Shown here piece after piece: positions 11,908 through 23,546 of a DNA stretch of 64,000 bases (position 1 is the stretch's first letter; each line of letters begins with the position of its first letter). The notes beneath the pieces were generated by a model, which saw only the letters and a list, made by a program, of their open reading frames with translations, was not told the DNA's origin and did not search any database. A program made the position numbers and the translations under genes. This DNA comes from Gloeophyllum trabeum ATCC 11539 (Eukaryota > Basidiomycota > Agaricomycetes > Gloeophyllales > Gloeophyllaceae), in assembly GCF_000344685.1 (NCBI RefSeq), contig NW_006920422.1, forward strand, positions 984,040 through 1,048,039, written 5' to 3'.

Positions 11908-12840
11908 ATGAGCAATGCGCAAGACGGGATAGAACGTCCACCCGCCTCTGAAGGCATGGCATCGAAGCATCCCGTCCACTACTTCGATGATGGAAGCATC
12001 GTCCTCTGCCATGCACAGCGAAACGAAGCAAGCAGTCCTCCATAGCGTGCAGAAGACATTACTTTCTCTACACTCGGAAGTCTTTGCGGACATGCTGAGG
12101 CTGCCTGTCCCCCCAGAGGCCCAGATGTACGAAAGAGTACCATTGGATCAGCTCCCTGACACCGCAGAACAAGTGGAAACTATGTTGGATTGTCTTTACA
12201 AGCCCAAGTACATCATCTCCTGCGACGTGGTATTTCCGTACTGACATTTATCGTCCTAGCTCTTTGCATCAGGTGATGGATACCACGAAGTACGCGATTT
12301 CGGACATCCGGGAAGTCGCGGTGGACAAGTTGGAGACGCAGTGGCCTATTGCGTTGGAAGAATGGACTGCACTCGACAGGCATAAAGAACGCTTACACTC
12401 AGAGCGGCTCCACGCTTTGCATGGGACGTTGATGACCGTGACGATACTTAGTCAAATCCCGGAGGTTGCGTCGGCCATACGGCTCGCAAGGGATTTCGAC
12501 GTGCCCTCTATCCTCCGGGCCACTTTCTATGAAGCGTCTCTGATCAATCCTGTCCACGACTGGGACACCTGGTAACGAAGCCCGTAATGCTGACCCTCTC
12601 AGGAAGGGATGTCGTTCTGCCCGGTGGCATCTGCTTGGTCACATAGACTTTAGGGCATCGGCTATTGTTCAGGAGGCCACTCAATACAAGGCTATTCAGA
12701 AGCTGTACGGGAGATCGAGGAAACTGACCTATCAGGATGCACGCAGGCAGAGGAATGCCGCACGCAAGCAGGGGAATGCCGCATCCATTGCGGATGGTAC
12801 AGTGGCAGGTTCGATTGTGTTAGGAAAATCAGCATCCTAA
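11908..12840 (+). pseudogene. BTB/POZ-domain gene, probably damaged
   Basis: The start MSNAQDGIERPP leads to HPVHYFDDGSIVL, the usual beginning of agaricomycete BTB/POZ proteins. The main BTB helix (KTLLSLHSEVFADMLRLP) is in another frame, with no credible intron between them, so a frameshift near 12000-12040 is likely. A 43-nt intron then leads to DTTKYAISDIREVAVDKLE, and a 31-nt GT...AG stretch would link WDTW to KGCRSARWHLLGHIDFR. The frame ends at 12840. A Cys-containing stretch (GPHFPGVCKSCYREI, about 12890-12930) may be the old C-terminal exon and is also frame-disturbed. Agaricomycetes have very large BTB families of unknown partners. A sequencing error cannot be excluded. Confidence 0.5.
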
Positions 12841-13964
12841 GATTCCTCAGGGAAATAGAAGAGTACCGATATCTTCCGCAGGATGGCTGTGGACCTCACT
12901 TTCCGGGTGTATGCAAGAGCTGCTACCGAGAGATCTCTCTTATGGCAGAGGACCTGAGGGAGGACGTATGGGAGGCGCTGCGATGGAGTCGACTACGCAC
13001 CTTTCGACATTGTCCTGCCCATGTTTCCCGAACGACCTATCACGTACCTCTGTAATTTCCTTAATGCTCAATTCATTCATCCATGCACGGTTGGACTGAC
13101 GAAGTACTTGGTGAACCAGGATTGCATCCGTAGAAAATTTCGTTTGTCATAATAAGTGCATACCGCAAAATCAAGGGTGAATTGCGAGATGACTGAGCCT
13201 TGCGTTTGCCGGGCATAACTTCGTAGGCCGACTGTCAGTGTAGATGTCCCAGGGAGTTCTCTGCACTTTCGTCCTTACGAGTCAGTTCAATCCAGGCCAT
13301 AATGACTTCACACCACATGTTTGCGCACTTCACGGTTCAGATGGGCAGTAGAAATACTACCCGTGTCATCAACTTTAACGCGTCTTGGCAGTCCGACCAA
13401 CCAATGATACCCAGACAGGCGATATCCTATCCCCGGATCCGGATGATCACGACCATTGCCAAGTCGAAAGTTGCCAAAGTCTCCAGTGAGGTTAACGTTA
13501 ATACCTGCAGGCTGCAGGCGTAGGCCAGGGATGCTGCAGCAGGACGCGAGTTAGTGGATTCAGAGGGGATGCAACGACCCTACGCTCCAGTGTGATTAAC
13601 ACATTTGGAGATGCTCGATAGCTTCATCGGTGTGCATTTGCTGCGGGTCGGCTTATGTAGAAGGTGAAATGTCTAATCTAGCCGTTCGCGGCAAGACCAG
13701 CGTGTCCGTCGTGGGCGGCCTCATGTATGTCGGAAGTCCCGTTAGCTCATCGGTTTGATGGCTTCTTGACCCCCATTCTCCCGAGTACGATACCCGACGG
13801 CCTGCTCTGAGTGTCTCTCGTTACTGACGATTTCTCAAAACGCACGATTCACGACACTGTACGATTACGACTTGGATTCGAAGGGAGGGAGGGTTACAGC
13901 GCGAGTGCGACGCGTCTATCATCGGAGAAGCATCGGATACCTGTAATTTGACGAACCGCCGGCA
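12841..13964. other. BTB 3' remnant, then promoter region of WD40 gene
   Basis: The first 220 bases hold possible remains of the BTB gene's last exon. The rest, about 900 bp, has no recognisable coding frame and must include the promoter of the plus-strand WD40 gene. Confidence 0.45.
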
Positions 13965-16900
13965 ATGGTGAATACACTTCGCGGTGAGTGAAGGGACGTT
14001 CTGCTCGCAGCTATATTCATCAACGTTGTACGTCCGTTTGAAGTGGACCCGCCACCCGTGACGCCCAACTACACAAACGACCTGACCGTGAACCTACCCA
14101 ATGGCCCCGGATCAGTTACACCAACCCGAACGGAGCCAAGTAATAAGCGGAAGCAAACTCTGCTGTCATTGCTGGATGCTCTGACTGAGTTGACGAAAGA
14201 TGAAGATATTCATGAGCCAGGTACGGTCTCGTGACTGCGAAATACACGGACGCACTGCTAAACTCGATCTCAAGCAGAGGGGAAGCAGACCCCTACGTAC
14301 GATGACAACAGGGATGTGCGTGAGTGGCGGAGCATATTCGGTGGCTGAAGCACGTTAATGAGGTATCCCTCGAGTAGCCAACGTGGACGAGGATCAGGTT
14401 GTAGGAGCAGAATCGTTCTATAAGTTCCAGAGGCGAGTACTAAACCTCGACAAAGAAGTGCGTGGCATCGTCAGTGGTGGGACACGGGGGGCTGATATCC
14501 TAGACAGCTCCGGAATTTCGCAAACTCTGCTCGACAACTCGGAAGCTCCGTGGGCATACTCTCGTCTTCCTTCCACCTACGAGAACGACTCGTCCAAATC
14601 CTCTTCCTCTTCCGAGAAAACGCCGCGGACCTCTTTCCTCGCAAAGTCACCCGCCAGTCGCGCGATGCGCTCGTCAACCCGAACTCGCGATACACGCGCA
14701 AGCGCGTGAAAAGAAAAGCGCCGCACCATATCGTGCGGCCGGCAGTCTTCGACAATCTCGATCCCGAGGACTTCCCGGCACAACTTGAGATGTTTGCAAA
14801 GGATGTCATGACATTCTTGAAGTGTCTCAATGAATTCCCGGAATTCCAGGATGAAGCTGTCAATGCCTCCATAAAGGCTTTGCACGGGGACCTGAAGGTG
14901 AGTTGCAGACTGGTTCAGCCTTCATGACTGCGTAATATTGACCTTGCATAGTACTGGGCATCGTGCCTGAAGGCATACGATGGTTGGTCTGGAAGCCTCT
15001 CAATTACGGTCAGTTTCACTGATTTTGTTTAGGCCAATTCAGGTATCCTGCGGTGCAACGGTACCTGCACGACTTGACTTCGGAAATGGGAGAACACCTC
15101 GAGTCCCTAACGTCAAATCTATGCTTATTTATTGAAGTCGGTCAGTGAAACCGGCCCTATGCTCGCTATGTAATGAATGGTCGTGAACGCGGTGCATATT
15201 AGGTGTACCAACTATTAGGTTTGCGCAGAAACACGCAGCCAGCAATCTGCTTAACCTCTCCACGGTCGGTGAGTACCTAGTGCTGTCCTACTAGAGCACC
15301 TCCGCTCATCGCCTTCAGCAACCTTTTTCTCCGCTGTTACTGCCACAACTCTCCAATACTCGTACGAAAGCACCGGAACTATTCTGGCAGATATGGTGAA
15401 CGCCTTCTGGTTTACGTCGATGGTGTTCAGCATAGGGGCTGCGGTCAACAGTCTGCTTGGAGTGACATGGAAGCAGGCCATGTAGTACGTGTCACCTACT
15501 CCGCTACTTCTGTCCAGTTTACTTAGCACGCTACAACAAGCCGCTCCCCCGGAAATCGAGTTCCATGGTGGGTGCTCATATGGATCAAGCGATCACCTTT
15601 GGTGTTCCTGGTCATCTCTGTCGCATGCTTCTCGGTCGGCCTCGTGCTGTTTACTTACTCGACTCTCCAGGTGCGTTCCTTGACCGATATCCCCGTGCAT
15701 TGTGTTCGATTATCCTCTGGACTTCTAGAACCGAGTTGTATGCACCATTACGACGGTCTTCACAGCCTTCAGCTCGTTCGGTCTTGCAGCAGTGTCAGCC
15801 TGGGTCGCGTCCGAGCGCTGGATCTTTGCGCGACACAAGGGTCAGAAATGGCTCGCGGATGTTCTCGACCATCTGTATGCCAAGATCGCCCATTACACGG
15901 GCATCAAATGGCTCAGGACCACTTCGCCTGTAGTAGCCCAAGCGGTCGTTGAGAAAACGAGGGAGCCGCTGCGCAGAGCCAGCACGTCCATATCGCGTAT
16001 CAGATCCTGGACCTTGAGCGCGCTCAGTCTTGACGACGATAAGTCGGAGCCCGACACCGAGCAGACCATTCGTGTTGTCGTCAGCCCAGAACATCTATCT
16101 CCCAACCCTCCTATGTCTCCTTCAAAGCTCGTGCAGATTGCGGAGCACCGCGAGACGCATCCGTCCGAGTTCAAGCAACCGGCGAGCGAAAACGGACAAC
16201 AGGTAGTTTCAGAAAAGGCTGAAGCTGGTCCATCCACTGTCAATCCGAAGCGACGTTTTGCAAACGCTGTACGGTCTGTCATGATGATGCAAACAGCTTC
16301 GTCGCCCATGTCATCGGCTTTTCGTGCACCAAGACGGGCACGGACGCTGTCTTCTTCAGAAGGCTCCGTCTCTCGCGGCAACCCGGGACCTTTCTCTGCT
16401 GTTCGTCGCGTGGCAGCATTAAGCCAAAGGCTGAAGAGCCTTGACGTCACCCAGGAACTTCAGCCTCACCATGCTCTTGTACGACATCTCCAGTTCTCTC
16501 CCGACGGCCGGTTTTTAGCTACTTCCAGGTATGCGCGTTCCTCACACCCGTGTCGGCTGTGCCTAACATCCATGCAGCTGGGATCGCACATCCATGATCT
16601 TTCGCGTAGAGGTAATACTAGCCTGTGTGCAATAATCCATGATTTACCAAGATGTGTTGTAGGAAGGTCTAGTGCACCATCGTACGCTTGCGCATCCTCA
16701 AGGTTTCGTCGGTCAAGCGGCTTGGTAAAAATTGCTGTTTTGTATGACACGCTCGCGGTCGCTGACGTGCTTCAGGTCTCCTACAGGTCATCTTCTTTTG
16801 ACTAAGCTGAATCGCAGCGTCAAGATCTGGACGCAGGTATGGCTTAGTCTCAAGCCTCGATGGGCGTGTCACTCATGTGCTTCAAGGATGGTGTATGTAG

Positions 16901-18259
16901 GAAGACCATCGATCGCCACCGTGCTATTCATTCTGTCGCCTGGTTCCCCGGTGGAGAAGGTGACGAGCCTCTATGATCGCTTGATAAAATGCTCAAAAGC
17001 GGCTTGCAGCATTTATGTCGGTGGAGGGCAGCAGTGTCATCAAATTGGTGAGTAGTCACTCTGCATGCAGGGCACGTTATTAATCTGAGAGGTGCAGGAT
17101 CTTGCTGGGAAAGTCAGTTATTCCTGCCCCATTATTATAATGTGCGGTAGCATAGACACTTAGTGTTTTCTAGATCCACGACAGCTATGACTTTGACCGT
17201 CTCAATCTGCACGACGTCTCGGTGACACCAGACTGCAAACGCTTATTAGGTGTTGGTACTTTAATCGAGTCGGCCGATGGGCTGAAGCCAAGTAAATCTC
17301 GAGCGGAGAAGCAGATCATTGGTGGGTGGCTTCTCATGCGGGATTCAGGTTTCGTCTCATCGCCAGCACTGCTGTCTAGTGTACAACCTAGAGCAAAAGG
17401 AAGTCGAAAAGTAAGTCTCGATCCAAAATGGCAAGAGGGCGTAGCTTACCTCCCCTCAGCCAAGTCCCAGTGCTGCACGACGTCCGCGATATCACGCTTG
17501 CGAAGAGCGGAAAACTGGCACTAGTTAGTTATGAGGACAAGGTGTGTCAGCTCGAGTCAATCTCTCCCTAAGCTCATTGCCTCGACGTTTCCAGGCACCT
17601 CCCCAACTATGGCGACTCGAGACGGTTAAGGCAAAGGACAAGGATGCAGATATAGTACGATTATCGCTACGACACACGTATATGCCCAAGATACCTGTCG
17701 ACTTCGCCGGGCCCAGCTACTTCGGGGGCAAAGACGATCAACTGATATTCTGCGCTGGAAAAGGTGAAAGTCAACGTTTTCGCCTTTATCTCTGACTTAC
17801 GTCCCGAACGTAGCTGGTGACATCCACATATGGGACCGCGACTCGGGGGAGCTTCTGCACTACCTTCGAGCCTCACAGGGCGCCGGCGGAGACTTGACAA
17901 GCATTGCATGGAACCAAGGATCGGATACATTTATGTTCGCTACCGGCAGCCACGACGGGTACCTGAAAATATGGACGCCTGCCGACTACACGTTGCGAGG
18001 TCGACAAGGCACACCTGGCCCAACTGGTAGCGGCACCGTCTCGCGTTCGGACTCTCCTTACGGGATACCTGTCGAGGTGTGGACAGATAGCCCTGCGCCT
18101 CTCCAGCAGGAATTCGACGCTCCGCGGACCAGTCATGACATCTTCCCTGAGTCTGAAGGCTCTCAAGACGGGTTTACTGCTGAGAGCTCGTTCAACGGGT
18201 CCACTATCCCTCTCATACGGAGTAGAGAGAAATCGGTGTCGTTTGCGAGGTATTCATGA
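13965..18259 (+). CDS. membrane-anchored WD40-repeat protein, agaricomycete family
   Basis: The short first exon 13965-13983 (MVNTLR) splices to 14044. I can follow about 21 introns in frame to the stop at 18257-18259. The N-terminal half has helices (LRERLVQILFLFRENAADLF, FPAQLEMFAKDVMTFLKCLN). Membrane segments follow in FWFTSMVFSIGAAVNSLLG, IKRSPLVFLVISVACFSVG and TVFTAFSSFGLAAVSAWVA. A long Ser/Pro-rich linker leads to a C-terminal beta propeller: LQFSPDGRFLATSSWDRTSM, LTKLNRSVKIWTQ, MPKIPVDFAGPSYFGGKDD, AGDIHIWDRDSGELLHY and FATGSHDGYLKIWTP. This domain order matches a family I know only from agaricomycetes. A scaffold function at an internal membrane is inference. Its last 29 bases are repeated at 19511 because of the assembly problem described separately. 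Confidence 0.85.
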
Positions 18260-18776
18260 AAATCAACGACGATTCGGATATAGAGGGACCTCAGTTGTCT
18301 TTATGTATATATGACCTGCACGATTGTAACGATACATTATAAATACAGTCGACTCTGTCTTAACCCATACCTGTCATAACCCATAACCTGTAATAACCCA
18401 TAGGTTTTTGGCTTCCACCGACATGGTAGATAGTAAAAACCCATAAGTCTGCCGTATCCCATAACCCATAGCTTTTTGAAGGGTCATAACCCATAAAACA
18501 ACCTATATTAGGAAGGTACAGGTCTCCTTCTCACGAGAATCTGGACCATCTGGACCCTTAATTTTTTGGTTCTCGTGGTATTTCAGAAGATAACCCATAC
18601 CAGACTCAAGATTCCGTATCTAAACGGTGTCATAAACGACGTCCGGCCTATACCGGATAGGCTGTCTGTCACGCGTACTAGGTAGTCACACAATGTCACA
18701 CGTTCTGGTAACCCATAGTCTGCAGAAACCCATAACTTTTGGGTTCCACGACCCGTTATGGGTTAAGACAGAGTCG
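18231..18776 (+). repeat. exact 546-bp duplication, left copy
   Basis: Identical, as far as I can read, to 19511-20056 at a constant offset of 1280. It includes the last codons of the WD40 gene, its 3' flank and most of the MITE, and it ends inside the MITE's right terminal repeat at the N gap. This is the signature of overlapping contig ends that were not merged. Confidence 0.9.
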
Positions 18777-19510
18777 NNNNNNNNNNNNNNNNNNNNNNNN
18801 NNNNNNNNNNNNNNNNNNNNNNNNNNNNNNNNNNNNNNNNNNNNNNNNNNNNNNNNNNNNNNNNNNNNNNNNNNNNNNNNNNNNNNNNNNNNNNNNNNNN
18901 NNNNNNNNNNNNNNNNNNNNNNNNNNNNNNNNNNNNNNNNNNNNNNNNNNNNNNNNNNNNNNNNNNNNNNNNNNNNNNNNNNNNNNNNNNNNNNNNNNNN
19001 NNNNNNNNNNNNNNNNNNNNNNNNNNNNNNNNNNNNNNNNNNNNNNNNNNNNNNNNNNNNNNNNNNNNNNNNNNNNNNNNNNNNNNNNNNNNNNNNNNNN
19101 NNNNNNNNNNNNNNNNNNNNNNNNNNNNNNNNNNNNNNNNNNNNNNNNNNNNNNNNNNNNNNNNNNNNNNNNNNNNNNNNNNNNNNNNNNNNNNNNNNNN
19201 NNNNNNNNNNNNNNNNNNNNNNNNNNNNNNNNNNNNNNNNNNNNNNNNNNNNNNNNNNNNNNNNNNNNNNNNNNNNNNNNNNNNNNNNNNNNNNNNNNNN
19301 NNNNNNNNNNNNNNNNNNNNNNNNNNNNNNNNNNNNNNNNNNNNNNNNNNNNNNNNNNNNNNNNNNNNNNNNNNNNNNNNNNNNNNNNNNNNNNNNNNNN
19401 NNNNNNNNNNNNNNNNNNNNNNNNNNNNNNNNNNNNNNNNNNNNNNNNNNNNNNNNNNNNNNNNNNNNNNNNNNNNNNNNNNNNNNNNNNNNNNNNNNNN
19501 NNNNNNNNNN
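18777..19510. other. assembly gap of 734 N
   Basis: A run of undetermined bases between two identical flanks. Any open frame drawn through it is meaningless. The true gap may be zero or negative. Confidence 0.99.
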
Positions 19511-20056
19511 AATCGGTGTCGTTTGCGAGGTATTCATGAAAATCAACGACGATTCGGATATAGAGGGACCTCAGTTGTCTTTATGTATATATGACCTGCA
19601 CGATTGTAACGATACATTATAAATACAGTCGACTCTGTCTTAACCCATACCTGTCATAACCCATAACCTGTAATAACCCATAGGTTTTTGGCTTCCACCG
19701 ACATGGTAGATAGTAAAAACCCATAAGTCTGCCGTATCCCATAACCCATAGCTTTTTGAAGGGTCATAACCCATAAAACAACCTATATTAGGAAGGTACA
19801 GGTCTCCTTCTCACGAGAATCTGGACCATCTGGACCCTTAATTTTTTGGTTCTCGTGGTATTTCAGAAGATAACCCATACCAGACTCAAGATTCCGTATC
19901 TAAACGGTGTCATAAACGACGTCCGGCCTATACCGGATAGGCTGTCTGTCACGCGTACTAGGTAGTCACACAATGTCACACGTTCTGGTAACCCATAGTC
20001 TGCAGAAACCCATAACTTTTGGGTTCCACGACCCGTTATGGGTTAAGACAGAGTCG
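19511..20056 (+). repeat. exact 546-bp duplication, right copy
   Basis: Same sequence as 18231-18776. It begins with the final codons of the WD40 gene (EKSVSFARYS region), so the WD40 3' end appears twice in the window. Confidence 0.9.
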
Positions 20057-20060
20057 ACTG
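19626..20060. mobile_element. TA-flanked pogo/Tc1-like MITE
   Basis: Perfect 24-bp terminal inverted repeats at 19626-19649 (CAGTCGACTCTGTCTTAACC...) and 20037-20060, each bordered by TA (19624-19625 and 20061-20062). The CAGT...ACTG ends and TA target site are typical of Tc1/mariner and pogo elements. The 435-bp body has no transposase but contains about ten copies of CCCATA, mostly AACCCATA, all oriented like the left terminal repeat. A second, right-truncated copy is seen at 18346-18776 only because of the assembly duplication. Confidence 0.8.
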
Positions 20061-20133
20061 TAGACGATGTACTTTTTTACTTTATCCAAAATACAGGAGC
20101 ATTTTTGGTTACTTCTACACCAGCCTGGGGCTC

Positions 20134-21411
20134 TTACACAAGTTTCAGGAGGTCACTCAGCACTCCCATAGCCGTCACAGCAGCACCGGCCCCTGCGCCC
20201 TGGACGATGAGTGGCCTAGCACCGTACCGCTCCGTATGAAACATGATGATATTGTCTGAGCCCCCAAGGGACGTCGCGAAAGGATGAGTGACTGGGTACC
20301 TGCAAAATGACGGTGACAGTGTCAACAGGGGGTCCAGAGAGACACAGGAAGAACACTGACTTCTCGAGATCCGCCTTGATCGTACCGCTACTCACGTCCA
20401 CCACGCCCACGAACCGCAGGACGTTTCCCTCCTGGTGCGCTTCCTGGCGCATCTTGTCGAATGTCTCGTCGAAGGCGGGCAGCTTCTCGATGAATTCGTC
20501 GCCAGACGCGGTGCTCTCGAGTTCCGCCGGGACGAGGGACCTCGTACTGACGGACTTGTACCCGGATGGCAGGGACGTGCGCAGGGCGGGGATGTAGCGG
20601 GAGAGGATGGTCAGCTTGCGGGCCACGTCTGCACCGTTGAGGTCGTCTGCGGGGTGCGGTTCCTGGGTAGACAAGTCAGCGACCGGCGCAATACGACATA
20701 TGGGGACCGTCTACCGTATATCCCTTCTCTCGCGCAATGCGTACTACGGAGGAGAATGCGGGCCCTGTTCCTTGAGCCGGGGAGAACTCGTTGAAGATGT
20801 AGCTCATCGTCCCTGAGAAGACTCCCTCAATCTTCAGGATCTACGAGCAGCGAGTCAGATGCACATGGCCACACGATCAATTTGCATGCGCTCACCTTGT
20901 CCCCGGTCGTGACCAGGTCCTTCAACGTCGAGATAATGGGCAGGCCAGCCCCCACCGTAGCCTCATTTAAGAACCGCGCACCGCTTGCCGCACTTGCGCT
21001 CAGGATGTCATCGTACAACGACAACTCTCCAGAGAACGCCTTCTTGTTTGGTGTAATGACATTCACGCCCGCCTTCAGGAAGGCAGGGTATGACTCTGCA
21101 ACGGCTTCAGAAGCCGTATTATCCACTAGCACAACTTTCTGGTTGGGCCCTACGAGCTTGGACAGCTCCTTCGCCAGGTCCGAGAAACTGCCGGGCTGTG
21201 TCCCCGACTTTGCCAGGTCGCTCTTCCATCCTTGGGAGGAGAACGAGAGCCCATTCTGCGAGAGCAGACTTGTTTTCGACGAAGAGAGGGAAACCAGGCG
21301 AAACGGATTAGGGGCCGGTAAAGCCAACAGCTGATCGACGAATTCAGCGCCCACAAGGCCCACTCCTATGACGGCCACAGAGATGGTCTGATTCGACGCA
21401 AGAGAGGCCAT
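20134..21411 (-). CDS. HOM6: homoserine dehydrogenase
   Basis: Exons 20896-21411, 20715-20840, 20361-20662 and 20134-20299 join in frame to 369 residues, the usual length of the monofunctional fungal enzyme. The N-terminus has the dinucleotide-binding motif [13 protein letters not shown], then [28 protein letters not shown] and [17 protein letters not shown]. The substrate-binding region [17 protein letters not shown] contains the conserved acidic and lysine residues. It reduces L-aspartate semialdehyde to L-homoserine with NAD(P)H (EC 1.1.1.3) on the way to threonine and methionine. Acts in the cytosol; no targeting peptide is visible. The short 3' spacer ends at the MITE only about 70 bp away. 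Confidence 0.95.
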
Positions 21412-23546
21412 GGTAGGAGATCTTGGTAGGAAACTGAGCTCTGGCCGACGATGTCCGAAGGCCCCTCTGATAATCGGATTCCTCTACTGAACGTAATCGA
21501 GTCATCATTCGCCTCAGTACGATGCTTGTAGCGAATGTAGCATCTAGTACAGACCAAGGCGTTGAACATTTCTAGAGAGAGGTTAGGTAGGCGAATATGG
21601 TCACAATACGTAGGTGCGAGATGCGACCATCGTTCAATCCATGGGTGAAGAATACCTCGCAGGACCCACAATGTCTGAAACTAACAACCTAATCATTCAT
21701 CGTCAAGATACACGAGCAATTTCTAACTACTGAACCCCAGCCCACACCCAGCCAGACCAAGCCTCACTCTCCAGACCACAACCGCAATCACAAACCCATA
21801 CCATACCAAACCCATCCCCTCTCCTCCACCCACCACCTTCCTCACCCGGAAGAAGAAGAGCCAACGGAAATGGTACTGATACAAAGTGCGATGCGATGCG
21901 ATTGCCGAAGTATAAGAGACACAGGATCGACGAAAATGGCCGGGGCGATGCGAGCCGGGGGGAAAGGTGAAAAATCTATGGGCATTGAAGGAGTGTGTGT
22001 ATGTCGTAAGCTGAAGAGGAGCCAGAGAGGAAAGGGCCGGCCTAGAAGGTAAGGCCGGCCAGCAGGCAATTGTACGAGATGGTATCAGGGGGTGTCGGAG
22101 GGTATGCTGATATACACATTGACTGCAAAGCAAACCTGAATTCAGCGTCGAGTCGACGAAGAGAAGGGAAGAGAACTTACTGCAAAACCAACTTACACCC
22201 AACCCAACAGACAATACGTACAACAAGAATGCGAAGCGCAAATAGGTGGAAGAGTATGTAAGGTAAAATGGGTAGCCATGTCCTCGATGCGGAGGGACAT
22301 ACTGAACTACTGTACACAGAAACGTGAAGGGGTAGAAAAAGGCCTAACGCCACAACGAATCGCAAAAACCCCAATGTGTGAAGTTAAATACGACCCATGA
22401 AACCAGACACAAAAACAGCGGATACGATGGAAAAGATGACGGTGCGAACGATACTTGATACACATTGTCATGCACAGACGATAAGAAAAGGGCGGAGATG
22501 GTGTGGGGGATAGTGGTGGTGTGCAGGCGTAGAAGAATCGAGGCAGCCGCCTGCGCGACAGTCCCCGAATAAATATCTCCAAGCCTCCTGAACAACGACG
22601 GAAGACGTGGGCGAGCAGATGATACTCTATAGTAGATTATGAATCGTGGTCGAGAGTCCCAATAACACACTCCAAGAAACAAACAGGTGAGGGCGGAGGG
22701 GAAACAATATGACCGTGGTGCTCGACCGGTGGGGGTAGGAGTGTCGGCGCCCAGGGTGAATATATAAATAAGCAGGTCGGCAGACGACGCTGGATTATAG
22801 ATACCGGATAACAACGATGTCTCGAGCGAGGGATGAAGGCGACCGCGGGGGTGAGTGAACGGTCGCCAAGAGCTGGAGGAGAGCGAGCTTCGTCCGCGCT
22901 TGACGTCGTGGCTTTTGATACAACCTCGCGCCCTCATGCGCGTTGAGGGCGAGGTAAACCATTGAGCAGTCGATAGAGGAGAAATGCCGTTGCAATCCAT
23001 GCTGAATGCTTTATGTATGTCTTGTAATACGGTATTGTGGATTGAGGAGGGCTGATATTGAAACATTGATGTGAGGAGATAAAGATGCCTGTTTGAACAC
23101 AGGCCACGGTCGGCCATCCGTTCTATGAATCGCGGTGAACCGATCCGAAGCGTCGCGAACCCCCTAGTGGGGCGGACGCTTGAAGCGCGAGGGTGTCCTA
23201 AAATGCGAGAACCAAAAGACGTCTATAAACCGTTTGAAATGATGGAATGCCGAAGGGCAAGGGCAAATGGCTAGTCATGTCCCGGTCATGCGTGCAGATC
23301 GAAAATGGCGAACGTCGAGAGCGAATAATGATAACTTGAAAATTAAATCTTGCAATTTAACTGAGTATTGCGCTCGGCGTCGAGCCGTAAGGAACGAGTG
23401 AATTTCGATTGACGCCACGAACGTCTGAGCTGACGTGTGGACAGTGACGAGACAGCCGCCTGTGGAAAGAGTCTATCAATACATGACCTGTGGCATTCAC
23501 TCGAAAATCGAACCTTTGCACTCCCAAAATCGCCGTCCGCTGATGC
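21412..23546. other. long intergenic stretch, no gene established
   Basis: About 2.1 kb upstream of homoserine dehydrogenase and downstream of the next minus-strand gene. It is pyrimidine-rich on the minus strand, which keeps two long frames open (172 codons at 21723-22241 and 257 codons at 22344-23117). Neither shows a domain, and both are Ser/Leu/Pro-rich as expected of a skewed non-coding strand. Most likely untranslated regions. Confidence 0.45.

Noticed and set aside
18686..19622. Long open frames of about 270-310 codons across the gap
   Set aside because: They run through 734 N and have no sequence evidence.
21723..22241. 172-codon minus-strand frame with a hydrophobic start
   Set aside because: The signal-like start is followed by low-quality Ser/Pro/Arg sequence with no conserved pattern; not convincing.
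22344..23117. 257-codon minus-strand open frame
   Set aside because: No domain, Ser/Leu-rich composition expected of a pyrimidine-skewed strand, and overlapping frames on both strands; most likely untranslated sequence.
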